NCBI GenBank assembly: GCA_009835515.1
Contig: VXXH01000097.1
Coordinates: forward strand, 1-8,515
Length of the DNA stretch: 8,515 nt
From: Candidatus Poribacteria bacterium
Lineage (GTDB): Bacteria; Poribacteria; WGA-4E; WGA-3G
Direction: 5' to 3'
Part shown: positions 1 through 7,847 of the stretch, in pieces
Layout of the letters: the number at the start of each line of letters is the position of its first letter
Numbering within the stretch: the stretch's first letter is position 1
Translations under genes and position numbers: made by a program
The notes under the pieces: model-generated
The model's database searches: none
Told to the model about the DNA's origin: nothing
What the model saw: only the letters and a program-made list of their open reading frames with translations

Positions 1-2023
1 CATTTAAACGCGTTAAATTTGTCAGATTTTCAATAGGACTGATATCGTTGATTTGATTGTCAACAAGGCGTAATTCCGTTATTTGTGTCAAGTTGGCGAG
101 CGGTTTTATGTCGCTGATTTCATTATATTGGAGTCGTAACTCAGTGAGTTGTGTGAGGTTGGCAAGTGGTTTTATATCCGTGATCTGATTCATCCCGAGG
201 GTTAAGTCTATCAATTGGGGCAGATTAGCCAGAGGTCTAATGTCACTAACCTGATTACGCCAGAGGTTGAGGTCTGTTAGTTGTGTCAATCCGTTCAGAG
301 GTGTTATGTCACTAATTTGATTGCCCCAAAGGGTTAGTTCTGTCAGTTGTGTCAATCGAGTCAGTGGTGCAATATCGCTAATTTGAATTTCTTGAAGCAT
401 TAACTCAGTGAGTTGTGTCAAATTAGCGAGCGGCGTGAGATCGCTAATTGGGTTCCGATCCAGTCCTAATTTTGTCAACTGGATCAAATGCGTGATAGGT
501 TTTATGTCGCTGATTTGGTTGTGATGAAGCCATAACTCTGTGAGTTTCGTCAAATGCGTGATAGGTTTTATGTCGCTGATTTGGTTGTCATGCATCGATA
601 AGTCTGTCAGCTGTGTCAATCCTGCGATAGGTTTTATGTCGCTGATCTGGTTGTCCTGAAGCCATAACTGTGTCAGTTGTGTGAGGTTGGCAAGCGGTGT
701 GGTGTCGCTGATTTCATTAGATAGGAGTCTTAACTCAGTGAGTTGTGTCAATTCAGCGAGGGGTGTGATGTCGTTGATCTGGTTTTTCCAGAGAGATAAA
801 TCTTCCAACTTCGTTAATCCTGCGATCGGTGTAATGTCACTGATTTGGTTATTAAAAAGCCATAGCTTCTGTAGTTGTGTTAGGTTAGTGATCGATTTTA
901 TATCGGTGATTTGATTGTCATACATCAATAATTCTGTCAGTTGTGTCAATCCAGCGATAGGTTTTATGTTAGTGATTTGATTGTCTGAAAGCCATAACTG
1001 TGTGAGCTTCGTTAACCCAGCAACTGGTTTTATATCATCGATTTGGTTTTTGTTGAGCAATAAGTTACGAAGCTGCACGAGTCCGGCAACCGGTTTTATA
1101 TCGCTGATTTTATTATCGTGAATAGATAAGAATGTTAACTGTGTCAATCCTGCGAGCGGTGTGATGTCACTAATTTCATTATTGTCAAGGGATAATCTTG
1201 TCAATTGGGGCAATCGAACAAGCGGCGTAATGTCCCTGATTTGATTGGCACCGAGGTATAGTTCTGTCAACTGTGTCAATTCCGCAAGCGGTGCTATGTT
1301 CGTAATTTGATTCTGTCTAAGATTTAACGACTTCAACCGCGCTAACTCAGTGAAGGGTGTGATGTCATTTATTTGATTGTTCCAGATCCGTAACCATGTC
1401 AGTTGTGTCAATCCTGCGATTGGCTTTATGTCGCTAACTTCATTGTCCATGAGGGTTAGCTCCGTGAGCTGTGTCAATCCGGCAAGTGCGGTGATGTCAC
1501 TGATTGGATTGTTATCAAGCCATAACGTCTTCAGTTTCGTCAGTCCAGCGATAGGTTTTATGTCGCGAATCTGATTTTCTATGAGGTATAGCTTTTCCAG
1601 CTTCGTCAATTCTGCGAGCGGTGTTATGTCGCTGATTTGATTCTTCGTGAGGTTTAGCTCTGTGAGCTGCGTCAATCCAGCGATAGGTTTTATGTCGCTG
1701 ATTTGATTCTTCGTGAGGTGTAGTTCTGTCAAGTTTGTCAAATTAGCGATAGGTTTTATGTCGCTGATTCGGTTGTCGCGAAGTTCTAAGGTCGTTAACC
1801 CGGTTGCTATTTCCAGTCCGGTTAGGTCTTTTATGCCTTTTTCTCTGACATCTAAACTCTCTAATTTTTCCAACGCCATTTGTGGAATAGGGTCTGTTGG
1901 ACCTAAACCGAGTGTCTCGCGCACGGCAGCAGCTAAGTTCACATCCGGTATTGTCACAGCATAGCTGGATGAGTAAGTGAGAGAAGTTATGAGAATAGTA
2001 AGGATCATGCAAAACCTTTTCAT
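1..2023 (-). CDS. Secreted internalin-like leucine-rich-repeat protein, C terminus cut by window edge
   Basis: I translated the minus strand from ATG 2023 and met no in-frame stop down to base 1, giving at least 674 codons. The product begins with a Sec-type signal peptide: MKRF, a hydrophobic core, then SYA at residues 20-22 as probable cleavage site. A cap follows with 'VTIPDVNLAAAVRETLGL' (about 23-40), then 27 full 22-residue LRR units (76-669) of the form LTxLxLxxNQISDIxPLAGL. The 28th unit begins at the edge. The pattern is that of the internalin/SDS22-like LRR class, which folds as a curved solenoid and normally binds proteins or glycans; no ligand can be named. The start lies 7 bp after the stop of the LRR gene upstream, which suggests translational coupling; no strong Shine-Dalgarno is visible. 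The C-terminal cap and any surface anchor lie outside the window. One unit has Ile in place of the ladder Asn (codon 386-388). LRR identity is secure; function is unknown. Confidence 0.93.
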   Translation of the reverse strand, partial: MKRFCMILTILITSLTYSSSYAVTIPDVNLAAAVRETLGLGPTDPIPQMALEKLESLDVREKGIKDLTGLEIATGLTTLELRDNRISDIKPIANLTNLTELHLTKNQISDIKPIAGLTQLTELNLTKNQISDITPLAELTKLEKLYLIENQIRDIKPIAGLTKLKTLWLDNNPISDITALAGLTQLTELTLMDNEVSDIKPIAGLTQLTWLRIWNNQINDITPFTELARLKSLNLRQNQITNIAPLAELTQLTELYLGANQIRDITPLVRLPQLTRLSLDNNEISDITPLAGLTQLTFLSIHDNKISDIKPVAGLVQLRNLLLNKNQIDDIKPVAGLTKLTQLWLSDNQITNIKPIAGLTQLTELLMYDNQITDIKSITNLTQLQKLWLFNNQISDITPIAGLTKLEDLSLWKNQINDITPLAELTQLTELRLLSNEISDTTPLANLTQLTQLWLQDNQISDIKPIAGLTQLTDLSMHDNQISDIKPITHLTKLTELWLHHNQISDIKPITHLIQLTKLGLDRNPISDLTPLANLTQLTELMLQEIQISDIAPLTRLTQLTELTLWGNQISDITPLNGLTQLTDLNLWRNQVSDIRPLANLPQLIDLTLGMNQITDIKPLANLTQLTELRLQYNEISDIKPLANLTQITELRLVDNQINDISPIENLTNLTRLN
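17..1798 (-). repeat. 27 tandem 66-bp LRR-coding units
   Basis: Units follow one another at exactly 66 bp with no insertion or deletion, so each encodes 22 residues. The SDI core recurs on the plus strand near 35, 101, 167 and so on to about 1751. Some neighbouring units share long identical DNA: 39 bases at 484-522 and 550-588, and 30 bases at 1624-1653 and 1690-1719. This points to recent unit duplication or gene conversion. The array is coding and is not a CRISPR. Confidence 0.95.
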
Positions 2024-2030
2024 AGACACT

Positions 2031-3701
2031 TTAATCTTCAATAGGCAATAGTATATCAAGTTCCAAGTTTGGCAGTTGTTTTAAGAGACTTCGGAGTGAT
2101 TCCATATCTCGAATTGGGTTTTCTTTAATATCTAAACGCTCTAAACTTGTAAAGTTCTGTATAGGGCTGATGTTACTGATTTGATTCTGATCCAATGCTA
2201 AGTGTGTTAACTGCGTCAATTCAGTGAGTCGCGTAATGTTGTCGATTTGATTTCCGCTAAGCCATAGATGTGTTATCTGTTTGAGATTAGCGAGCGGCGA
2301 GATGTCGGAAAGTTGATTGCCTCGGATGTTCAACAACTGCATTTTCGCCAAGTTCGCAAGCGGTTTTAGGTCACTAATTTGATTGTCCCAAAGCCCTAAT
2401 TCTGTGGTCTGTGTCAATTCTGTGAGCGGTTTTATGTCGTTGATCTGATTCTCACCGAGCCCTAATTTCGTGATTTGCGTCAAGTTCGCAATTGGTTCGA
2501 TGTCATTGATTTGATTGTCCCAGAACTCTAATTTTTTGAGTTGTATCAAGTTCTCGATTGGTTTTATGTCGCTGATTTGGTTTTTTTCGAGTCCTAATTC
2601 TGTTAATTTTGTCAATCGGGTGAGGGGTGTAATATCGCTGATTTGATTTTCACCTATCCTCAATTCCGTCAACTGTGTTAATCGCGATAGCGGTGTAATA
2701 TCGCTGATTTGGTTTTTCTTCAGTCCCAATTCTGTTAAATGTATCAGTTTTGTGAGGGGTGTGATGTCGTTGATTTGATTTTCCGAGAGACCTAAACCTG
2801 TCATCTCGGTTAATCCATTGAGGGGTGTGATGTCGCTGATTTGATTTCTGCTTAACCCTAACTGGTCTACTTGTGTCAATCTCGTGAGTGGCATAATGTC
2901 GCTGATTTGGTTTTTGGCACAGTCTAAAGTAATAAGTTGTGTCAGTCCGACGAGGGGCGTAATGTCACTAATCTGATTCTCGCTAAGCCATAAATACCGC
3001 AACTGTGTTAATTGGGTGAGAGGTGTAATATCGCTAATCTGATTATCCCAAAGCCATAAGTTTGTGATTTGTGTTAATTCCGATAGAGGTGTGATGTCGC
3101 TGATTTGATTTTGCCGGATGTTCAACAATTTCATCTGTGTTAATCCAGCAAGTGGCGTAATGTCGCTGAGTGGATTTCCCCAGAGTCCCAACTCAGTGAT
3201 TTGTGTCAATTCAGCGAGCGGTGTAATATCACTGATCTGATTTTTTCCAAGCCCTAAGTCTTTCAGCTGCCATAATCCAACGAGAGGTGTGATGTCGCTG
3301 ATTTTATTATAGCCCAGAGATAAGTGTTTCAGCTGCGTGAGTCCGGCAAGTGGGGTGATGTCGGTAATATTATTAGCCGACAGATCTAAATCTCTTAACT
3401 GTGTTAATCCAGTAAGCGGTGTGAGGTCCTCAATTTGATTCGCGTAGATATCTAATTCAATGAGCCCAACGGCTTTTTCCAAGCCGGTTAAATTGCGTAT
3501 CTCACTGTTGTTGCCATCCAGATGATTTAATGCTTGAAACGTCTTTAGCGGGATACGAGCGTTTGAATCCAAGCGGAGTGCCTTGCGGACTACAGTCGCT
3601 AAGTTGGGGTCCGGTATCTTCACGGACACATTCGTTGAACGATTAAGCAAAGCAGTAATGGGCAGTGCAAGCAGCATGTACAAATATTTCAGGATCTTCA
3701 T
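2031..3701 (-). CDS. Secreted internalin-like leucine-rich-repeat protein, complete (556 aa)
   Basis: This is a complete paralogue of the LRR gene that follows it. Residues 1-19 are a basic start plus hydrophobic core (MKILKYLYMLLALPITALL), a probable signal peptide without an obvious AxA site. The cap carries 'VKIPDPNLATVVRKALRL' (27-44). A half-repeat ending in NLTGLEKAVG leads into 20 full 22-residue LRRs (80-519). A closing segment (520-556) leaves the repeat pattern at IRDMESLRSLLKQLP and probably forms the C-terminal cap. No membrane anchor, sorting motif or extra domain follows, so the protein looks freely exported or held by partners. Trp recurs in the beta strands (GLWGN, LWLWDN, EFWDN, GLWDN), which would put aromatic side chains on the concave face. 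The start is ATG with a weak AGG nine bases upstream. The gene sits 52 bp after the cytochrome-domain gene and 7 bp before the second LRR gene, consistent with one operon. The ligand is unknown. Confidence 0.95.
   Translation of the reverse strand: MKILKYLYMLLALPITALLNRSTNVSVKIPDPNLATVVRKALRLDSNARIPLKTFQALNHLDGNNSEIRNLTGLEKAVGLIELDIYANQIEDLTPLTGLTQLRDLDLSANNITDITPLAGLTQLKHLSLGYNKISDITPLVGLWQLKDLGLGKNQISDITPLAELTQITELGLWGNPLSDITPLAGLTQMKLLNIRQNQISDITPLSELTQITNLWLWDNQISDITPLTQLTQLRYLWLSENQISDITPLVGLTQLITLDCAKNQISDIMPLTRLTQVDQLGLSRNQISDITPLNGLTEMTGLGLSENQINDITPLTKLIHLTELGLKKNQISDITPLSRLTQLTELRIGENQISDITPLTRLTKLTELGLEKNQISDIKPIENLIQLKKLEFWDNQINDIEPIANLTQITKLGLGENQINDIKPLTELTQTTELGLWDNQISDLKPLANLAKMQLLNIRGNQLSDISPLANLKQITHLWLSGNQIDNITRLTELTQLTHLALDQNQISNISPIQNFTSLERLDIKENPIRDMESLRSLLKQLPNLELDILLPIED
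2145..3464 (-). repeat. 20 tandem 66-bp LRR-coding units
   Basis: Twenty exactly phased 66-bp units encode residues 80-519 of the 556-residue LRR protein. The motif after SDI changes along the array: early units almost all read DITPL, while later ones read DIKPI, DIEPI, DIKPL, DLKPL and DISPL. The early units therefore look more recently homogenised than the C-terminal ones. Confidence 0.95.
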
Positions 3702-3714
3702 CAGAATAAGCCTA

Positions 3715-3746
3715 TAGTGGGCGCAGCCCGAAGGTTGCGCCCATTA
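3715..3746 (-). other. Intergenic GC-rich hairpin with cUUCGg loop
   Basis: TGGGCGCA (3718-3725) and TGCGCCCA (3736-3743) are perfect inverted repeats. On the minus-strand transcript two further C-G pairs close a UUCG tetraloop, giving the very stable C(UUCG)G form. Outer TA/TA pairs lie beyond one mismatch on each side of the core. It starts 8 bp after the stop of the 1279-residue gene and ends 14 bp before the next ATG. No U-run follows on either strand, so a classical intrinsic terminator is not supported. An RNA-stabilising element, an attenuating element or a dispersed REP-like repeat are alternatives. Confidence 0.6.
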
Positions 3747-3753
3747 GATGTAA

Positions 3754-6700
3754 TTATCCCTTATTCAAGACTTCGTCGAGATTAAGGATAAGATTTGCAA
3801 TCATCGTCCATGCAGCGACTTCGACTGCATCTAAGGTTTCATCAGGTTTCGATTCGCCGACAGTGATCAGTTCTTTGGCTGCTTCCGGATTTGCCGCCAA
3901 TTCCTGATAGTGCGCTTGGAATGTTTCCAGTAGCAGTGCCTCCTCTTTCGGTTTCGGGAGTCGGGCGGTCGCTGCTTCAAAGAGGTAAGCGATACGGTCT
4001 TCCGTTGTCTCACCACCGTCTTTAACCGTGCGCTCTGCGAAAGCGCGTGCCGCTTCAAAGAACTGCGGATCGTTCATCAGCATTAACGCCTGCATCGGTG
4101 TGTTCGTACGTTCACGACGGATTGTGCAGGCTTCACGTGACGGCGCGTCCAAAATGTTCATCTGTGGGGGTGGTGCAGTACGCTTCCAGAATGTATAGAG
4201 GCTCCGACGATACACCTTATCGGCACCGGTATCTTTAACAAACGTGTCGGTGTTAGATCCGGTAAACCCGACAGCTTTCCAGAGACCATCCGGTTGTGGC
4301 GGTTTAACACTCGGCCCCCCAATTTTGGCATACAACAGACCGCTGAGCGCGAGTGCATTATCACGTACGGTTTCGGCATCAAGTCGGTACCTTGTGCCGC
4401 GAGAGAGCAGCGCGTTGTCCGCGTCACGTTCCAGTTTTTCAGGTGTGACCTCTGCACTCTGCCGATATGTTGCTGACGTAAGCATCAATTTCAGCATGGT
4501 TTGCACGTCCCAGCCAGAGGCAATAAATTCAGTTGCCAGCCAATCGAGGAGTTCGGGATGCACCGGCGGTGTGCCTTGTGTGCCGAAGTCCTCCGCTGTT
4601 ACTACAATTCCAGTGCCGAAGATGTCTTGCCAGAACCTATTGATCGCAACACGGGCAGTAAGGGGGTGTTCCGGTGATAGCAACCACTTTGCAAACCCGA
4701 GACGATCCGGTGTTGTATCTTCCAGCATCGCAGGGAGCACTGCTGGCGTTTGCGGATAAACTTGTTCGCCTGGATGCTGGTATTCACCACGTGCCAAAAC
4801 GTAAGCACCTCTCGGTTCAGTCCGCTCCTGCATCACAAGCGTCGTCGTTAGCGAACCATCCAGCGTGTTCCGCTTCTGTCGGGTCTCTGCTAAGTCAGCA
4901 ACAACCGCTTTCAAATCCGCGAATGCGCGGAGTGCATTTTCGTTGACGCTCTTGTCAAGCGTGATGTTTGCTCGATAGTAATCCCGAATTTGATCCTTCT
5001 GTGCGGTCTCACGTTCACCGCGAGGCGTGCCAGCAATATCTACAATGTTCGCAGGTAGCATCGGCGGTGCACTTTCCATACGGAAGTAGAAACCAGAGGG
5101 ACCTGAGTAGTTGACAATTTTCAGGAGCAGCGTGTTGTTACCGGGTTTGAGTTCCACTTGCATCTGTTCTTGGTCAGCAGCGGCATCTCGCTGGACGTTT
5201 TTGGCAAGGAGTTCGGTGCCGTTCATCCAGACCTTCAACGCATCGTTGCTCCCAATATACAGGAGTGCTTTCTGTTGGGTAACGGAGGAGATATTTCGGA
5301 AGAGATAGGTGGCACTGTTTTCGCCGACGATGTCGTTATGTACCTGTTCGTCAACCCAGTGGGTCTGCTGTTCCCATTTGATGGTTTTGTCGTTGACCTT
5401 AAACGTGTCGCCTGTGTTGACTGTCTTTGTTTCGGGTTCATAAATCTGATAGAAGGCGAGGTTACCGTGTTCCGCTGTAAATGGACCCGCAGCGTGCCAG
5501 TTTCCTAATCCTATCTTTGAACCGATGGGGTAAACAGTTGTTGCATCTGTGAGGGCAAGTCGGAAACGTCCGAGCTGCTTCTGACGCAGATCGAACTCAT
5601 GCTTAAGTCGGATTTTCAACCTACCGCCTTCCATGCCAAACGGTGCAGCGACAAGAAAGATGGCTTGCCTGTTTTCGTTTCTTCTGTCGAGTGCCCATCC
5701 GGTTTCCGGTTTATCGTCAATCGCGTTTGCAATAACACCATCGAGATTGTCTTCACCCATGACCTGTTCGTGGTCTGCCCACGCCTGCACGATCTGAACA
5801 GGTGTCCACGGATCGGCTGCATCGGTATTTTCAGTTTCATTTTCCAGACTTGCATCAGCATCAGAAGTGTCTTCTGCTTGTGCATCGATGTCGGCATCAG
5901 CAGGTGTGTTTTCCGTTTGTGCATTGGTGTCGGTATCAGCATCTGGTGTGCTTCCGGCTTCTGCGTCAGTATCTTCAGTTTCCGTTTGCGGCTCAGTGTC
6001 AGCGTCGGTGTCGCTACTTTCCGCTACTGGAGATTCATCACTCTCTGCTGCAGATGGTGCAATGGAGAGCGCGAAGTCGGTCAAGACAACGTTGCCGTTA
6101 CTGCTTCTACCGATCCCACCTTTCGGCAAGGATTCGTGCTTGATACCTTCTAATCGCACGGCACTCCATTTGCCGGGTGGCAGATCTACAATGACCTCGT
6201 AGGTTTCCTGTTCGGGATTGGTGCCGCTGGCTAATATGGAGTTATCCTCTAAAACTTCGAGTGTCGCCCCCCCTTTTGAGTAAAGCGATGTCGGTTTGAG
6301 CGTTGTCCAGCGCGGCATCCTATTTTCCCACGCGATTTGGGTCGCGTCAAGTTCGGGGATAGGTGCTTTGGTTTGGGCATCTAACTCGGTGATCTGTGCA
6401 TCAAATGCTGCGAGTTCCGCTTCCTGCTCTGGTGTCGGCAGCTTCACAACCGGGGGAGAATCCTTACGGTTGCCGTCCATCGCGTTTTCGGTGATATTGT
6501 TGAAATAGGCGTAGAGTTGATAGAATTCCTTCTGTGTAATCGGATCGTATTTGTGGTCGTGGCACTGGGCGCACCCTACGGTTAATCCCATCCAGACGGT
6601 CGAAGTGGTATTGGCTCTGTCGATAGCGTATCGGACGTAGTATTCCGCATCAATTGAACCGCCCTCACTTGTCGTGACGTGGCATCGGTTAAAACCGGTG

Positions 6701-7593
6701 GCGACGCGTTGATCAACCGTCGGTTCCGGTAAGAGGTCACCTGCTAACTGCTCAGTCGTAAACTGATCGAACGGCATGTTTTTGTTGAAGGCGTTGATCA
6801 CCCAATCGCGGTAGGGCCACATTTCGCGGTAGTTGTCTAAATGGAGTCCGTGCGTATCGCCGTACCGTGCGACATCTAACCAGAAGCGACCGAGATGCTC
6901 GCCGTATTCCGGTTTCGCCATAAAGGTATCAATCAGTTTTTCGTAAGCGTCTGATGAATCGTCTGCAAGGAATTGATGAATCTCTTCGCGCGTCGGCGGT
7001 AAACCGGTAAGATCGAAACTTAAACGTCGGATGAGTGTCCGTTTATCGGCTTCACTTGCAGGGGTGAGTCCCTCTTTTTCAAGTCGTGAGAGGATGAACG
7101 CGTCAATCGGGTTTCGCACCCAGTCTTTGTTCTTGACAGTAGGTGGCGTTGGACGGACAGGTGTGGTGAACGCCCAGTGTTCTTCCCAATTCGCGCCTTC
7201 ACGAATCCACTGCGTAACGGCTTCTACCTGCTCCGGTGTCAACGTCTTATTGAAGTCCGCAGGTGGCATGCGATAGGTGTCGTCATCGGATACGATACGG
7301 AGATGGAGTTCGCTCTCTTCGGGTTTGCCGGGGACGATGACAGGGTATCCGCTCGGTTCAGAGAACGCGCCGGCTTTCGTGTCAAGCCGGAGGTCAGCCT
7401 GTCGGGTCTTGGCATCCGGTCCGTGGCAGGCGAAGCAGTTATCCGCAAGGATCGGACGGATGTCAAGATTATAATTCACGGTGGCTTGTGGTGTTTCGTG
7501 ATGTTCTGCAGGTGCCGAGGGACCCCCGAACACGGCGAGGCAAAAACACACCAACGTAGCTAATAGTGGAATTGAACTTTTAGCGATTTTCAC
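3754..7593 (-). CDS. Secreted planctomycete-type cytochrome c protein: PSCyt1 - PSCyt2 (DUF1549) - PA14-like - PSD1 (DUF1553)
   Basis: The gene starts at GTG 7593 with a good Shine-Dalgarno nine bases upstream; the encoded N terminus is a signal peptide ending near APA (27-29). PSCyt1 (about 38-130) carries the haem motif CFACH (53-57) and a YRMPP segment whose Met109 could be the second haem ligand. PSCyt2/DUF1549 (about 160-370) has [36 protein letters not shown] and a second Cxx[13 protein letters not shown] (341-351). A beta-sandwich-like region (about 430-685) is interrupted by an acidic low-complexity stretch (about 513-595). A PA14/jelly-roll-like segment (about 695-840) contains LKVWMNG and [21 protein letters not shown]1/DUF1553 (about 960-1230) has [22 protein letters not shown] and RTNTPMQAL. 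The family is abundant in Planctomycetes and relatives, often beside sulfatases or DUF1501 genes; its reaction is not established, and haem binding is inferred from motifs. It leads the block that continues into the two LRR genes. A dedicated promoter and leader lie upstream. Confidence 0.95.
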   Translation of the reverse strand: MKIAKSSIPLLATLVCFCLAVFGGPSAPAEHHETPQATVNYNLDIRPILADNCFACHGPDAKTRQADLRLDTKAGAFSEPSGYPVIVPGKPEESELHLRIVSDDDTYRMPPADFNKTLTPEQVEAVTQWIREGANWEEHWAFTTPVRPTPPTVKNKDWVRNPIDAFILSRLEKEGLTPASEADKRTLIRRLSFDLTGLPPTREEIHQFLADDSSDAYEKLIDTFMAKPEYGEHLGRFWLDVARYGDTHGLHLDNYREMWPYRDWVINAFNKNMPFDQFTTEQLAGDLLPEPTVDQRVATGFNRCHVTTSEGGSIDAEYYVRYAIDRANTTSTVWMGLTVGCAQCHDHKYDPITQKEFYQLYAYFNNITENAMDGNRKDSPPVVKLPTPEQEAELAAFDAQITELDAQTKAPIPELDATQIAWENRMPRWTTLKPTSLYSKGGATLEVLEDNSILASGTNPEQETYEVIVDLPPGKWSAVRLEGIKHESLPKGGIGRSSNGNVVLTDFALSIAPSAAESDESPVAESSDTDADTEPQTETEDTDAEAGSTPDADTDTNAQTENTPADADIDAQAEDTSDADASLENETENTDAADPWTPVQIVQAWADHEQVMGEDNLDGVIANAIDDKPETGWALDRRNENRQAIFLVAAPFGMEGGRLKIRLKHEFDLRQKQLGRFRLALTDATTVYPIGSKIGLGNWHAAGPFTAEHGNLAFYQIYEPETKTVNTGDTFKVNDKTIKWEQQTHWVDEQVHNDIVGENSATYLFRNISSVTQQKALLYIGSNDALKVWMNGTELLAKNVQRDAAADQEQMQVELKPGNNTLLLKIVNYSGPSGFYFRMESAPPMLPANIVDIAGTPRGERETAQKDQIRDYYRANITLDKSVNENALRAFADLKAVVADLAETRQKRNTLDGSLTTTLVMQERTEPRGAYVLARGEYQHPGEQVYPQTPAVLPAMLEDTTPDRLGFAKWLLSPEHPLTARVAINRFWQDIFGTGIVVTAEDFGTQGTPPVHPELLDWLATEFIASGWDVQTMLKLMLTSATYRQSAEVTPEKLERDADNALLSRGTRYRLDAETVRDNALALSGLLYAKIGGPSVKPPQPDGLWKAVGFTGSNTDTFVKDTGADKVYRRSLYTFWKRTAPPPQMNILDAPSREACTIRRERTNTPMQALMLMNDPQFFEAARAFAERTVKDGGETTEDRIAYLFEAATARLPKPKEEALLLETFQAHYQELAANPEAAKELITVGESKPDETLDAVEVAAWTMIANLILNLDEVLNKG
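5809..6057 (-). repeat. Acidic low-complexity segment within the cytochrome-domain gene
   Basis: Residues about 513-595 are almost entirely Asp, Glu, Ala, Thr, Ser, Asn and Gln, with degenerate units such as [13 protein letters not shown] and [15 protein letters not shown]. Homologous-looking sequence on both sides ([10 protein letters not shown] before it; PETGWALD and [10 protein letters not shown] after it) suggests the stretch was inserted into a loop of one folded domain rather than between domains. It is likely disordered and strongly negative; calcium binding or solubility are possible roles but not shown. Confidence 0.8.
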
Positions 7594-7602
7594 AGAAATT
7601 CT

Positions 7603-7607
7603 CTCCC
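7603..7607 (-). promoter_or_regulatory. Ribosome binding site deciding a GTG start
   Basis: The minus strand reads AAGGGAGAGAATTTCTGTG. GGGAG pairs well with the 16S 3' end and sits nine bases before GTG 7593. No ATG in this frame gives a better-placed signal peptide, so GTG is the likely start of the 1279-residue protein. Confidence 0.8.
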
Positions 7608-7702
7608 TTTTCAGCGTTGTCGTCTACAGTTTGCTCAAAAACACAAGCTGCAACGTGCTATATCAGGTTTGGCAATTGTGACGTTTCGTTAAGCGAAAAG
7701 TT

Positions 7703-7716
7703 TAGCAATGTTGCTA
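7703..7716. promoter_or_regulatory. Inverted repeat over the predicted minus-strand start site (operator candidate)
   Basis: TAGCAA-TG-TTGCTA is a dyad with 6-bp arms and a 2-bp centre. It begins one base beyond the minus-strand -10 box and spans the expected transcription start near 7711. That is a typical place for a repressor site. No regulator gene is present in the window, so this is a positional inference. A weaker TTTCG/CGAAA repeat lies next to it at 7684-7698. Confidence 0.35.
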
Positions 7717-7717
7717 T

Positions 7718-7746
7718 ATTTTACGATGCGTTTGCGTTTTTGTCAA
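7718..7746 (-). promoter_or_regulatory. Sigma70-like promoter for the minus-strand block
   Basis: On the minus strand TTGACA (7746-7741) is followed by a 17-bp spacer and TAAAAT (7723-7718): six of six and five of six consensus bases with the best spacing. Transcription should begin near 7711, leaving a leader of about 118 bases before GTG 7593. It would drive the cytochrome-domain gene and, if transcripts read through the hairpin at 3715-3746, the two LRR genes. Confidence 0.75.
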
Positions 7747-7778
7747 ATATTTCTTCTCATAGAGACATTCAGTTTTTA

Positions 7779-7807
7779 TTGACTCTTTGGGGCAAACGTA
7801 GTATAAT
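7779..7807 (+). promoter_or_regulatory. Sigma70-like promoter for the nuclease-fold gene
   Basis: TTGACT (7779-7784), a 17-bp spacer and TATAAT (7802-7807) match the consensus at five of six and six of six bases. Transcription should begin near 7814, inside the longer reading frame that opens at 7617. That argues against the long start and for translation from TTG 7848 or 7851. It is back to back with the minus-strand promoter; the two -35 boxes are 32 bp apart. Confidence 0.75.
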
Positions 7808-7822
7808 TTTGACAACGACTCA

Positions 7823-7846
7823 TCGCAAGAATACTAAAGGTTGCGA
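7823..7846 (+). promoter_or_regulatory. Leader hairpin with the Shine-Dalgarno in its loop
   Basis: TCGCAA (7823-7828) can pair with TTGCGA (7841-7846). The 12-base loop between them contains AAAGG (7836-7840), the best ribosome binding site for TTG 7848, seven bases before it. The stem would have to open for initiation, so it could tune translation; it could equally be a DNA dyad for a regulator, since it lies just after the promoter. Confidence 0.4.
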
Positions 7847-7847
7847 C

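Noticed and set aside
17..1798. Regular 66-bp repeats resembling a CRISPR or minisatellite array
   Set aside because: The period is a multiple of three, the frame is open throughout, and every unit translates to a 22-residue LRR; there is no constant repeat alternating with unrelated spacers.
681..1964. Short plus-strand frames (681-914, 1377-1574, 1713-1964)
   Set aside because: They are antisense images of the LRR repeats, with recurring CVNPAIGVMSL-like sequence caused by the repeat itself.
1743..2012. Minus-strand frame of 89 codons
   Set aside because: It overlaps the N-terminal part of the LRR gene in another frame and has no recognisable domain.
3715..3746. Classical intrinsic terminator after the cytochrome-domain gene
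   Set aside because: The stem is strong but no run of T follows on either strand, so it is kept only as an unassigned hairpin.
4244..6202. Several plus-strand frames of 90-184 codons opposite the cytochrome-domain gene
   Set aside because: They are antisense to a gene with clear domain motifs; their Ser/Val/Cys-rich composition reflects the complementary strand, for example of the acidic repeat.
7617..7847. N-terminal extension of the nuclease-fold protein
   Set aside because: It contains a near-consensus promoter and both divergent control elements, starts at a TTG without a clear ribosome site, and resembles no family N terminus.
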